Positions 17,941 to 26,668 of a stretch of 64,000 nucleotides of DNA are shown here, piece after piece. A program made the translations under genes and the position numbers. Origin of the DNA: MPNO01 sp965205995. GTDB taxonomy: Bacteria > Pseudomonadota > Alphaproteobacteria > MPNO01. Where the stretch lies: the NCBI GenBank assembly GCA_965205995.1, contig OZ242200.1, positions 3,224,001-3,288,000 on the forward strand, given 5' to 3'. Position 1 is the first letter of the stretch, and each line of letters opens with the position of its first letter. A model generated the notes under the pieces. The model searched no databases, was not told the DNA's origin, and saw only the letters and a list, made by a program, of their open reading frames with translations.

Positions 17941-18726
17941 ATGGCAGCATGCAGCGAGAGCACAATCGACTACAAGGACGGCAAGGTCTTCCTGCGCCGG
18001 GGCGGAAGCGGCCAGCCGCTCTTGTTCCTGCACGGCGCCGGCGGCATCCCCGCCTGGCTGCCCTATCTGGACGGCCTGTCCGACCATTTCGACGTCATCG
18101 CCCCGGACCATCCGACCTTCGGGCAATCGGACGAGCCGGGCTGGGTCGAGAAGGTCGACGATGTGGCCTATTTCTATCTCGACTTCATCAAGGAGCACGG
18201 GCTGGAGAACGTGCATCTCGTCGGCCAGTCGCTCGGCGGCTGGATCGCGCTCGAGATCGCGGTGCGCTCGACCCACAGCCTCGCCTCGCTGACCCTCGTC
18301 GGGTCCGCCGGGATCCGGATCAAGGGCCAGCCCGCCGCCGACCTGTTCATCATGGACGACGAGGAGCTCGCCCGGGCGCTGTTCAAGTCGGACGCGCTGG
18401 CCGATCAGATGCTGGCGATGGAGCTGACCGAGGAACAGCAGGACATCATCATGAAGAACAAGGTCGCCACCGCCCGCCTGGCCTGGCAGCCGCGGCTGTT
18501 CAACCCGGCGCTGCGCAAATGGCTGCACCGGATCGACGTGCCGACGCATGTGATCTGGGGCGATTCCGACCGCATCATCCCGCCCGACTATGCCGGAGAG
18601 TTCGGCGGCCTGATCGCGGGCGCGACGGTGACCATGATCGAGGATTGCGGCCATCTGCCCAATATCGAGCAGACCGGGACGTTTGTGGACGCGGTGACGG
18701 GATTTTGCGACCGCCACGCCGCCTGA
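17941..18726 (+). CDS. Alpha/beta hydrolase, meta-cleavage-product/enol-lactone hydrolase-like
   Basis: 261 residues. LLFLHGAGG gives the oxyanion segment, GQSLGG (95-100) the nucleophile elbow with S97, IWGDSDRIIP the acid, and DCGHLPN the histidine. The pattern is that of carbon-carbon or amide/ester bond hydrolases used in aromatic catabolism (MhpC, NicD and RutD relatives). It starts 40 bases after the hydratase/lyase gene and is probably in the same transcript. Its substrate cannot be told from sequence. Confidence 0.82.
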   Translation: MAACSESTIDYKDGKVFLRRGGSGQPLLFLHGAGGIPAWLPYLDGLSDHFDVIAPDHPTFGQSDEPGWVEKVDDVAYFYLDFIKEHGLENVHLVGQSLGGWIALEIAVRSTHSLASLTLVGSAGIRIKGQPAADLFIMDDEELARALFKSDALADQMLAMELTEEQQDIIMKNKVATARLAWQPRLFNPALRKWLHRIDVPTHVIWGDSDRIIPPDYAGEFGGLIAGATVTMIEDCGHLPNIEQTGTFVDAVTGFCDRHAA

Positions 18727-18754
18727 TCACGCCGCAAGGCAAGGAGCACGGCGC

Positions 18755-19942
18755 ATGAAGATCACGATGTTCCATCTGATGCCCTATGCGCATATGGATA
18801 TGGCGCTCCGGGCCAGGCACAAATCCGCCTGGGTCACCTATCCCAACTCGGATTTCGACCCGAAGAAGGGGGCCGCGCTCTACAACCGCTATCTCGACGA
18901 GCTGGAGCTCGCCGCCGAGCTCGGTTTCGACGGGATCAGCGTCAACGAGCACCACCAGAACGCCTACGGGCTGATGCCCTCGCCGGTGGTGATGGCCGCC
19001 GCGCTGGCGCGGCGCACCGAACGCTGCAAGCTCGCCATCCTCGGCAACGCGTTTGCGCTGCGCGAACACCCGCTGACGCTCGCCGAAGAGCACGCGATGA
19101 TCGACTGCATCTCCGGCGGGCGCCTGATCACCGGCTTCGTCCGCGGCATCGGCGCGGAGTTCTGGTCGCTCGCGGCCAACCCGACCACCTCGCACGAGCG
19201 CCATGTCGAGGCGCACGATCTGATCGTCCGGGCGTGGACCGAGACCGGCCCGTTCGCCTTCGAGGGCAAGCATTTCCACTTCGAATACGTCAATGTCTGG
19301 CCCCGGCCCTACCAGCAGCCGCACCCGCCGATCTGGTGCCCGTCGCTGGGCTCGACCGAGACCATCGAATGGGCCGCCCATCCCGACCGGCGCTATGTCT
19401 ATCTGCAGAATTACAGCCCGTTCGAGTCGGTGAGCCGGTTCCTCAATTTCTACCGCGAGACCTGCGAGGCCAAATACGGGTATGCCGCCTCGTCGGAGCA
19501 GCTCGGCTGGACCGCGCCGGTCTATGTCGCCGAGACCGACGCGCAAGCCGTCGCCGAGGCGAAGGAGCACATGGAGGCGCTGTTCAACAGGTTTCTCGCC
19601 CTGCCCTTCGAGATCCTGTTCCCGCCGGGCTATCTCGCCCCGAACTCGTTCAAGCGGGTGCGCCAGCACAAGCGCTCGATCACCGGGGACCAGACGATCG
19701 AGAAGATGATGGAGCTCGGCATCGTCATCGTCGGCAGCCCCGACACGGTGCGCCAGCGCATTCTCCACTGCCACCGCGAGCTCGGCTTCGCCAATTTCAT
19801 CGCGCTCCTGCATTTTGGCACCCTGCCGGCGGATCTGACGGAGACGAACATCCGCCTGTTCGCGAGCGAGGTGATGCCGGCGCTGCAGTCGGTCGGCGAC
19901 GAGGCCTATCGCGGGTTCGAACGCGCCGCCGCCGCCGAATAG
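18755..19942 (+). CDS. LLM-class flavin-dependent monooxygenase (bacterial luciferase-like)
   Basis: 395 residues. The TIM-barrel luciferase-like fold is indicated by the SVNEHHQNAYGLMPSP segment, LGNAFALREHPLTLAEE and the ISGGRLITGFVRG motif, features of FMN/F420-dependent oxygenases. Members with FMNH2 need a separate reductase; none is next to it. Relatives open heterocycles (RutA, pyridine monooxygenase) or hydroxylate organic acids. The gene follows the alpha/beta hydrolase after 28 bases, ahead of an SDR and a molybdenum hydroxylase, which suggests an oxidative step in the same pathway. Confidence 0.87.
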   Translation: MKITMFHLMPYAHMDMALRARHKSAWVTYPNSDFDPKKGAALYNRYLDELELAAELGFDGISVNEHHQNAYGLMPSPVVMAAALARRTERCKLAILGNAFALREHPLTLAEEHAMIDCISGGRLITGFVRGIGAEFWSLAANPTTSHERHVEAHDLIVRAWTETGPFAFEGKHFHFEYVNVWPRPYQQPHPPIWCPSLGSTETIEWAAHPDRRYVYLQNYSPFESVSRFLNFYRETCEAKYGYAASSEQLGWTAPVYVAETDAQAVAEAKEHMEALFNRFLALPFEILFPPGYLAPNSFKRVRQHKRSITGDQTIEKMMELGIVIVGSPDTVRQRILHCHRELGFANFIALLHFGTLPADLTETNIRLFASEVMPALQSVGDEAYRGFERAAAAE

Positions 19943-19950
19943 GATTCGCC

Positions 19951-20712
19951 ATGCTGGACAAGCTCAAATTCGACGGCCAGCCGGTGATCGTCACCGGCGC
20001 CGGGTCGGGCATCGGCCAGGCCTGCTGCGAGGCGCTCGCGGAGCTGGGCGCGACGGTGATCCTGGTCGGCAAGACGATGGCAAAGCTGAAGGAAACGGAG
20101 GCGCTGATCGCCGGCGCCGCCTGCGAGTCCTACCAGGTCGACGTCTCGGTCGAGTCCGAGATCGAAGCGCTGCGGGAAACGCTCGCCGGCCGTCACGACC
20201 GCATCAAGGCGGTGATCAACAACGCCGGCACCAACTTCGTGAAGAAGATCACCGATCTCGAGACCGCGGACTGGAACCGGATCATCGCCACCGATCTCAC
20301 CAGCGTCTTCTACATGTGCCGCGCCTTCATCCCGATGATGAAGGGGGTGCCCGGCGGCGGGTCGATCGTCAACGTGGCCTCCACCTTCGGGCTGATCGGC
20401 CATCCCGAGATGCCGGTCTATTGCGCGGCCAAGGGCGGGCTGGTCTCGCTCACCCGCCAACTCGCAGTCGATTACGGAACCGATAACATCCGGGTCAATT
20501 CGCTCTGCCCGGGCGCCACGCTGTCGCCGCGGGTCAAGCACTACATCGATTCGGGCATGGTCGACGGCAAGGCGGTCGAGGAGCTCGCGCTGCTCAAGCG
20601 ACTCGCCACCTGCGACGAGGTGGCGAACGCGGCCATCTTCCTCGCCTCCGATGCCGCGTCTTACATCCACGGCACGGCGCTGGTCGTCGACGGCGGCCAG
20701 ACAGTGCACTAG
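19951..20712 (+). CDS. Short-chain dehydrogenase/reductase
   Basis: 253 residues starting 8 bases after the monooxygenase stop with AGGA upstream. A classical SDR: cofactor motif TGAGSGIG (15-22), NNAG (90-93), and catalytic S144, Y157 and K161 (YCAAK). It resembles 3-oxoacyl-ACP reductase/3-hydroxyacyl dehydrogenase-type enzymes and probably interconverts a hydroxy and keto intermediate with NAD(P)H in this catabolic operon. Confidence 0.9.
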   Translation: MLDKLKFDGQPVIVTGAGSGIGQACCEALAELGATVILVGKTMAKLKETEALIAGAACESYQVDVSVESEIEALRETLAGRHDRIKAVINNAGTNFVKKITDLETADWNRIIATDLTSVFYMCRAFIPMMKGVPGGGSIVNVASTFGLIGHPEMPVYCAAKGGLVSLTRQLAVDYGTDNIRVNSLCPGATLSPRVKHYIDSGMVDGKAVEELALLKRLATCDEVANAAIFLASDAASYIHGTALVVDGGQTVH

Positions 20713-20769
20713 TCTGGGCGCCGAACGAAGGGCTACTGCCCGTCGCGGGAATAGCTTTGGGAGGCGGGT

Positions 20770-23112
20770 TTGAGTGACCGTGGCGTCGGCGCGAGCATCC
20801 CGCGCAAGGAGGATGACCGGTTCCTCATGGGCACCGGGCAGTTCACCCCGGACGTCCAGATCGCCGGCATGTGGCACGCCGCGTTCAACCGGGCGCCGAT
20901 CGCCCACGGGCGGCTCTTGTCGGTGACGGCGCCCAGGGGCGCCGAGGGGCAGGTGTTCGCGGCGGCCGACATGGCCGACATCAAGCCGATCCGCTCCACC
21001 GCCTCCTTCCCCGGCTTCAAGCCGTCCGATTTTCCGGTGCTCGCCAGGAACAAGGTCCGCTATGCCGGCGAACAGGTCGCCATCGCGGTGGCGCCGACCC
21101 GCGCCGAGGCCGAGGACATCGCCGATGCGATCGCGGTCGAGTACGAGGCGCTGCCCGCGGTCGTCGACCTCAATGACGGGCGCGAAGCATCTGCCGCGCT
21201 GGTCCATGACGGCTGGGCCGACAACGTGGTCTGCGAGACCGGGTTCGAGAACGGCGATCTCGAAGCGGCGAAGGCCTCCTCGGTCCACACAATCCGACGC
21301 CGCTTCCGCATGGCGCGGCAGACGCCGTTCCCGATGGAGGGGCGCGGCACCCTCGCCCATTACGACGGGAGGCTCGACGAGCTGGTGGTCTGGATGTCGC
21401 ACCAGCTTCCGCACCCGATGCAGCGCGGCATCGCCCATTTCCTCGGGCTTGAGATCAACCGGGTGCGGGTGATCTGCCCCGATGTCGGCGGCGGGTTCGG
21501 CCTGAAGACCCATCTCGACGGCGAGACGATGGCGGTCTGCTGGACCTCGCTCAGGCTGGGCCGGCCGATCAAGTGGATCCAGGACCGGCTGGAGCACCTG
21601 ACCTGCGACGCCGATTGCCGCGAGCACCAGTACACGATGACCGCCCATACCGACGCCGCCGGCAGGATCCTCGGCATGGAGGTCGAGTGCGTCGTCGATG
21701 CCGGCGCCTATTCGCCGTGGCCGTGGCCGGTGGGCGTCGAGGCGGCGACCGGCGTCGGCAATCTGCAGGGCCCCTACACGGTGCAAGCGTTCAAGGGCCG
21801 CTCGGTCACGGTCTGCACCAACAAGCCGCCGAGCCAGCCCTTCCGCGGCGTCGCCCGGCCGGGCGCCTGCTTCACCGACGAGCTCACCATGGACGCGATC
21901 GCCCGGACCGTCGGGCGCGAACCGTGGGAGGTCAGGCTCGACAATCTGGTGCCGCCGGAGGCGATGCCCTACGACACCGTCACCCGCAAGCATCTCGACA
22001 GCGGCGACTATCCGGAGGCGTTCCGCAGATGCGTCGCGGCGATCGACCCAGAAGCGGTGCGCGAGCGCCAGAAGACGGCGGAGCCCGACGGCAGGCTGAT
22101 CGGCGTCGGCTTCGCCTGTTTCTACGAGCAGACCGCCTACGGCACCGGGCCGTTCGGCTATTCCGCCTGGGGCATCGAGCTGGTGCCGGGGATGGAGATG
22201 GCGACGGTGAAGCTCACCCCCGATGGCGGCCTCTGGGCCTCGGTCGGGATCCAGTGCCACGGCCAGGGGCTGGAGACAACCCTGGCCCAGGTGGCGAGCA
22301 GCGAGCTCGGCCTCGACCCCGACCGGATCGCCATCCGCCACGGCGACACCGCGACCGCCTATGCCGGGACCGGCACCTATGCCTCGCGCAGCATCGTCGT
22401 CGCCGGCGGCGCGATCGCCCAGGGCTGCCGCGAGCTCAAGCCCAAGCTCGCCCGGATCGGCGCCCATCTGCTGCAATGCGACGAGGAAGACGTGGCGGTG
22501 GAAAACGCCGAGGTGCGCGGGCCGGGCGGCTCGGTGAGCTTCGCCGAAATCGCCGAAGCGTTCTACCACCATCCGGAAAACCTGCCCGACGACACCGACC
22601 GCGCCGGGCTCACCGTGACCACCGGTTACAACGACGAGGTCCATGGCGGGGTGTTCGGCTTCGGCGCGCACGGCGCGGTGGTGGCGATCGATCCGGAAAC
22701 CGGGCAGATCGAGATCCTCGACTACGCCATCGTCGACGATTGCGGCACAAGGGTGAACCCGCTCCTCGTCAAGGGCCAGGTGATCGGCGGCTACGCGCAG
22801 GGAATCGGCAACGCGCTCTACGAGGAATCGGATTACGACGAGAACGGCCAGCCGCTCTCGGTGACGCTTGCCGACTACCACGTGCCGGCGGCGCCGATGG
22901 TGCCCGACGTCAAATACGACTACATGGAATCGCCCTCGCCCTATTCGACGATGGGGATCAAGGGGGTGGGCGAATCGGGCGCGATCGGCCCGGTGGGCGC
23001 CATCGGCAACGCGGTCAACGACGCGCTCAAGGGGCTCGGCGTCGAAATCGCCGAGACCCCGATCACCCCGCGCCGGGTGTTCGACGCGATTCTGCGGGGG
23101 GGCGCGCAATGA
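20770..23112 (+). CDS. Xanthine dehydrogenase-family molybdopterin-binding (large) subunit
   Basis: 780 residues from a TTG start with GGGAGG about six bases upstream. The large catalytic subunit of a molybdenum hydroxylase: PDVGGGFGLKTHLDGE, the PFRGVARPGA loop near the molybdenum, and GVGESGA containing the catalytic glutamate (E735). The loop does not match the CO dehydrogenase AYRCSFR motif, so an aldehyde or N-heteroaromatic/aryl substrate is more likely. The following genes encode FAD and iron-sulfur subunits with 4-base overlaps, making a complete three-subunit enzyme in the order large-medium-small. Confidence 0.92.
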   Translation: MSDRGVGASIPRKEDDRFLMGTGQFTPDVQIAGMWHAAFNRAPIAHGRLLSVTAPRGAEGQVFAAADMADIKPIRSTASFPGFKPSDFPVLARNKVRYAGEQVAIAVAPTRAEAEDIADAIAVEYEALPAVVDLNDGREASAALVHDGWADNVVCETGFENGDLEAAKASSVHTIRRRFRMARQTPFPMEGRGTLAHYDGRLDELVVWMSHQLPHPMQRGIAHFLGLEINRVRVICPDVGGGFGLKTHLDGETMAVCWTSLRLGRPIKWIQDRLEHLTCDADCREHQYTMTAHTDAAGRILGMEVECVVDAGAYSPWPWPVGVEAATGVGNLQGPYTVQAFKGRSVTVCTNKPPSQPFRGVARPGACFTDELTMDAIARTVGREPWEVRLDNLVPPEAMPYDTVTRKHLDSGDYPEAFRRCVAAIDPEAVRERQKTAEPDGRLIGVGFACFYEQTAYGTGPFGYSAWGIELVPGMEMATVKLTPDGGLWASVGIQCHGQGLETTLAQVASSELGLDPDRIAIRHGDTATAYAGTGTYASRSIVVAGGAIAQGCRELKPKLARIGAHLLQCDEEDVAVENAEVRGPGGSVSFAEIAEAFYHHPENLPDDTDRAGLTVTTGYNDEVHGGVFGFGAHGAVVAIDPETGQIEILDYAIVDDCGTRVNPLLVKGQVIGGYAQGIGNALYEESDYDENGQPLSVTLADYHVPAAPMVPDVKYDYMESPSPYSTMGIKGVGESGAIGPVGAIGNAVNDALKGLGVEIAETPITPRRVFDAILRGGAQ

Positions 23113-23957
23113 AGCCGGCGCCGTTCGACTACGCCCGCGCCGCAAGCCTGGACGAGGCGATCGGCCTGCTCGACGCGGCCGACGGCGAGGCGCGGCCGCT
23201 GGCCGGCGGCCAGTCGCTGGGACCGATGCTCAACCTCAGGATCGCGCGGCCCTCGCTCCTCGTCGATCTGTCTCCGGTCGCGGAGCTGCGCGAGGTTTCC
23301 GAGGACGAAGACGGGATCGCCATCGGCGCCTCGGTGGTCCATTCGGCGATCGAGGACGGCGAGGTGCCGGACGTGACCGGCGGGCTGATGCGCCGGGCGG
23401 CGTCGGGCATCGCCTATCGCGCGGTGCGCAACCGCGGCACCATCGGCGGCAGCCTCGCCCATGCCGATCCCGCCGCCGACTGGCCGCCGGTAATGATGGC
23501 GCTCGGCGCGAGCTTCGGCATCAGGGGGCCGGAGGGCGGGCGCAGCGTGGACGCCGAGGCGTTCATCACCGATCCGCTGACCACGGTGCTGGAGCGGGGC
23601 GAGATTCTCGAGGCGATCCGTGTCCCCCGGCTGTCGGACGCCGCGCGCTGGGGCCACTACAAGTTCTGCGTGAAGCCGGGCGATTTCGCCGAGTCGCTCG
23701 CCGTCGTGGTTCGCGATCCCGACCGGGGCCATTGCCGCGCGGCCCTCGCCGGCCCGACCCACGCACCGATCCTGCTCGAAGGCGTCGCCGATCTGGTTGC
23801 CGATGCGGACGGCTGGTCCGACACCCTCGCCGCGGAGATCAAGCGGGCCGCCGGCGCCGCGATCGCCACGGGGTTCGCCGAGCCCGACGACCGCTATGCC
23901 ATGAACCTCCATGCGACCGTGATCGTCCGCGCCGCCCGGGAGGCGCTTTCCCAATGA
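23109..23957 (+). CDS. Xanthine dehydrogenase-family FAD-binding (medium) subunit
   Basis: 282 residues, ATGA overlap with the large subunit gene. FAD-binding signatures ARPLAGGQSLGPMLNLR and VRNRGTIGGSLAHADPAAD are as in CoxM/CutM-type subunits. It passes electrons from the iron-sulfur subunit to the final acceptor. The full set of three subunits in one operon supports a functional soluble or membrane-associated molybdenum hydroxylase. Confidence 0.93.
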   Translation: MKPAPFDYARAASLDEAIGLLDAADGEARPLAGGQSLGPMLNLRIARPSLLVDLSPVAELREVSEDEDGIAIGASVVHSAIEDGEVPDVTGGLMRRAASGIAYRAVRNRGTIGGSLAHADPAADWPPVMMALGASFGIRGPEGGRSVDAEAFITDPLTTVLERGEILEAIRVPRLSDAARWGHYKFCVKPGDFAESLAVVVRDPDRGHCRAALAGPTHAPILLEGVADLVADADGWSDTLAAEIKRAAGAAIATGFAEPDDRYAMNLHATVIVRAAREALSQ

Positions 23958-24427
23958 CCGCAACCACCTTCTGCGTCAACGGCCGGACGGTCAGCGCGGA
24001 TATCGAGCCCCGCCTGTCGCTCGCCGATTTCATCCGCGAGCACCAGGGGCTGACCGGCACCCACACCGCCTGCGAGCACGGGGTATGCGGGGCATGCACG
24101 ATCATGCTCGACGGCCGCCCCGCGCGGTCCTGCATCACGCTCGCCGTCGCCGCCCACGGCGCCGAGCTGCGGACCGTCGAGGGCTATGGCGACGATACGG
24201 TCATGGCGACGATCCGCGACTGCTTCAAGACGGCGCACGCGGTGCAGTGCGGTTATTGCACGCCGGGCATGCTGGCGACGGCCTATGACATCGTCACCCG
24301 CCTGCCGGACGCCGACCGCGACCGCATCCGCCTGGAGCTGGCCGGCAATCTCTGCCGCTGCACCGGCTATATCGGCATCGTCGACGCGATCGAGATGGCG
24401 ATCGCCGAAATCAAGGGCGGATCATAG
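23954..24427 (+). CDS. Xanthine dehydrogenase-family [2Fe-2S] (small) subunit
   Basis: 157 residues, overlapping the FAD subunit gene by 4 bases. The plant-type cluster motif CEHGVCGAC with a downstream cysteine in RPARSC binds one [2Fe-2S]; CGYCTPGM and CRCTGY in the C-terminal half bind the second. Last gene of the plus-strand run; its stop overlaps the stop of the convergent HAD gene by 6 bases, so the two transcripts meet tail to tail. Confidence 0.95.
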   Translation: MTATTFCVNGRTVSADIEPRLSLADFIREHQGLTGTHTACEHGVCGACTIMLDGRPARSCITLAVAAHGAELRTVEGYGDDTVMATIRDCFKTAHAVQCGYCTPGMLATAYDIVTRLPDADRDRIRLELAGNLCRCTGYIGIVDAIEMAIAEIKGGS

Positions 24428-25150
24428 ACCGGCCGCGTCGGCCATCGCCCCCAGAGTTGGAAAGATGAAGTCGAATTCCGGGAGGTCGGCGACCGGCGCG
24501 GTGGCGCCCCAGTCGCCGCCGCCGGAAAGCCCCTGACGGTCGATCCAGGCATTGGCGAGACCGGCGGCGCGCGCCGGCACGTGATCGTGGTGCAGGCTCT
24601 GCGCGGTGTGGAGGATTTCGCCGGCGCCGAGCCCGAGCTCGGCCATACGCTCGATCATATAGGCGAAATTGCCCGGCTCGGGCTTGTAGCTGCCGATGTC
24701 CTGGGCGGTGTAGATCCCGTCGAAGGCGACCCCGAGCTTGCGGTTGGAGGCGGCGATGCCGGCGCGGTCGACATTCGACAGGATCACCAGCTTGTAGCGC
24801 GCCTTCAGACGGCGCAGCGCCTCGGCGGTATCGGGGAAGGCCGGCCAATGCGGGACCGAGGCGCCGAACGCCTCGTCCAGCGCGGTTTCGGTCCGGAGCG
24901 CGAAACCGGCGGCGATCGTCCTGTGGACCTCGGTCAGGATCCCGGGATAGAGCAGACCGGGGGTCTCGACCTGTTGCGCGGTCTCCGCCTCCGCAAAGGC
25001 GGCGAGCGCGGCGATGCGGGTGACGTCGTGGCCCGGGTTTCCCATCAGGAGCGGCTGGAGCGCATCCCAGATGCCGGTCTCCCAGTCGATCAGCGTCCCG
25101 TAGCAGTCGAAGGTGAGGGCCGAGAAATCGGCGAGGTCCCTATTGCTCAT
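24422..25150 (-). CDS. Haloacid dehalogenase type II-like HAD hydrolase
   Basis: 242 residues. The first HAD motif FDCYGTLIDW carries the nucleophile D15, LSNVDR is motif II, and SYKPEPGNF motif III with its lysine. The FDxYGTL form is typical of type II L-2-haloacid dehalogenases, but many relatives are phosphatases, so dehalogenation is not established. Its start overlaps the 3' end of the isochorismatase-family gene by 11 bases, so the two are co-expressed. Confidence 0.8.
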   Translation of the reverse strand: MSNRDLADFSALTFDCYGTLIDWETGIWDALQPLLMGNPGHDVTRIAALAAFAEAETAQQVETPGLLYPGILTEVHRTIAAGFALRTETALDEAFGASVPHWPAFPDTAEALRRLKARYKLVILSNVDRAGIAASNRKLGVAFDGIYTAQDIGSYKPEPGNFAYMIERMAELGLGAGEILHTAQSLHHDHVPARAAGLANAWIDRQGLSGGGDWGATAPVADLPEFDFIFPTLGAMADAAGL

Positions 25151-25838
25151 TGGGGCGGTTTCGAAGCGCGGCGATGACCTCGTCCGCGGTCATGACGTCG
25201 CCGAATTGCTGGATCGTGTTTTCGAGCGCCGCGCGGTGCTCGTCGTCCGAGAGTGCGGCGTTGCAGTCCTCGACCATGACGACCCGGTAGTCGAGCTGCA
25301 TCGCATCGCGCGAGGTCGATTCGCAGCAGATATTGGTCTTGGTGCCGCCGATCAGCACGTTGCGGATGCGGTGGCTGGCGAGCACCGATTGCAGCATCGA
25401 GGCGCCCGGGGTGAGCGCCGAGTAGCGGTTCTTGCGCACGAACAGGTCGCGTTCGTCGGGCTCGAGCTCATGCCAGATCCGCTCGCCATGGCCGCCCGGC
25501 TTCATCGCCTCGATCGTGCGTTCCTGCACGTCCTCGGCGACGAAATTGCGGATGAAGGATTCCCAGTCGCTCTTGCCGTTGGCGAAGGTGGCGGCGCTGG
25601 TGACCCAGATCACCAGCCCGCCGAGTTCCCGCACTTCCCCGGCCAGCCGGTCGATGTTGCCGCAGACCCCGCGCGAGGCCGGCACCTCGGCCGGCGCCCC
25701 CGGCTCGCAGAACATGTTCTGCATGTCGATCACCACGAAGGCCGTCCCGCCCGGGTCGAGCGCGTCGTAGAGGTGGTAGCGCCCGCGCCGGGCCAGAACC
25801 CGGTCGACGATTTCCTGCCGGACGGTCACATCGTGCAT
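25140..25838 (-). CDS. Isochorismatase-family cysteine hydrolase (RutB/NicF/carbamoylsarcosine amidase-like)
   Basis: 232 residues. The catalytic triad of the cysteine-hydrolase group is present: D38 in VVIDMQ, K136 in VRKNRYSA, and C171 in TNICCEST. These residues point to amide or ureido hydrolysis (ureidoacrylate, maleamate or N-carbamoylsarcosine type); true isochorismatases are less likely given the intact cysteine. It is encoded upstream of the HAD gene, tail to tail with the molybdenum hydroxylase operon. Together with the LLM monooxygenase and alpha/beta hydrolase it fits a heterocycle-opening route, but the link is positional. Confidence 0.85.
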   Translation of the reverse strand: MHDVTVRQEIVDRVLARRGRYHLYDALDPGGTAFVVIDMQNMFCEPGAPAEVPASRGVCGNIDRLAGEVRELGGLVIWVTSAATFANGKSDWESFIRNFVAEDVQERTIEAMKPGGHGERIWHELEPDERDLFVRKNRYSALTPGASMLQSVLASHRIRNVLIGGTKTNICCESTSRDAMQLDYRVVMVEDCNAALSDDEHRAALENTIQQFGDVMTADEVIAALRNRPNEQ

Positions 25839-25933
25839 GAAGCGATCCCGCTATGATGGCTGGCGGCATGGTGTTGTAGGCGGTCTCCGGCGTCAACAGC
25901 ACGCCCTTCCGGCTCGTCCAGCGGACTGGTGCA

Positions 25934-26641
25934 ATGTATCGCTACGCCCTCTACTACGCGCCGCCGCCCGGCACGGCGCTCGCCGGGTTCGGCGCGCGCT
26001 GGCTGGGTCGGGATCCGGACGGCGCGGAGGCGCCCGCCTTGCCGGAGCTCGCCCGGGTGACGGCGGACGAGTGGCGCCGCGCGGTGGCGGCGCCCCGGCG
26101 ATACGGGTTTCACGCGACGCTGAAGGCGCCCTTCCGACTGGCCGAGGGGCGCGACGAGCGATCCCTCCTCGATGCGCTCGAAGGCTTCTGCCGGGCGCGC
26201 GGCCCGACGCCGGTGGGGAAGCTGGCGCTCAGGGTGTTGGCCGGTTTTCTCGTCCTCGCCCCGATGGAGGTGGGCGAACCCGACCCGGTCGCGGATCTCG
26301 CTTCCGATTGCGTGCGGGGGTTCGAATCCTTCCGCGCGCCGTTGACTGCGTCGGAGATCGCGCGCCGAGGGCCGGATCGGTTGACGGCGCGACAGAAGGC
26401 CCATCTGGAGCGCTGGGGATACCCCTATGTCGAGGAGGAGTACCGCTTCCATCTGACGCTCACCGACCGGCTCGACGAAGCCGGCCGGGCGAAATTCGGC
26501 GGCGAGATCGCGCGGATGGTCCTGCCCGCCGTCGCGGAGCCAATCGTCATCGAGGAGCTATGCCTGTTCGGGCAGGCGTCGCCGGGAGCGGATTTCCGGG
26601 TATTGCGCCGGTTCGGCTTCAGGGGCGCAAATCCCGGCTGA
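25934..26641 (+). CDS. DUF1045 family protein (2H phosphoesterase-like, phosphonate-operon type)
   Basis: 235 residues. Two H-x-T/S motifs, HATLK at 60 and HLTLT at 173, are those of the 2H phosphoesterase superfamily. The overall pattern (MYRYALYYAPP start, YGFHATLKAPF, GYPYVEEEYRFHLTLT) matches the DUF1045/TIGR03223 proteins usually found in phosphonate utilisation operons. Here no phn genes are adjacent, so its role is open. Divergent from the isochorismatase-family gene. Confidence 0.82.
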   Translation: MYRYALYYAPPPGTALAGFGARWLGRDPDGAEAPALPELARVTADEWRRAVAAPRRYGFHATLKAPFRLAEGRDERSLLDALEGFCRARGPTPVGKLALRVLAGFLVLAPMEVGEPDPVADLASDCVRGFESFRAPLTASEIARRGPDRLTARQKAHLERWGYPYVEEEYRFHLTLTDRLDEAGRAKFGGEIARMVLPAVAEPIVIEELCLFGQASPGADFRVLRRFGFRGANPG

Positions 26642-26668
26642 CGGGACGGTTTCGGCTATCGCGCTCGG

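Noticed and set aside
19906..23145. 1,079-codon minus-strand frame opposite the molybdenum hydroxylase genes
   Set aside because: Shadow of GC-rich coding sequence; the plus-strand frames have complete cofactor motifs and coupled starts.
20770..24427. Carbon monoxide dehydrogenase (coxLMS)
   Set aside because: Large subunit lacks the AYRCSFR loop and the order is large-medium-small instead of M-S-L; a generic molybdenum hydroxylase is better supported.
24422..25838. A complete Rut pyrimidine-degradation operon
   Set aside because: The isochorismatase-family gene and LLM gene resemble RutB and RutA in class only; RutC, RutF and RutG-type genes are absent and the genes are convergent.
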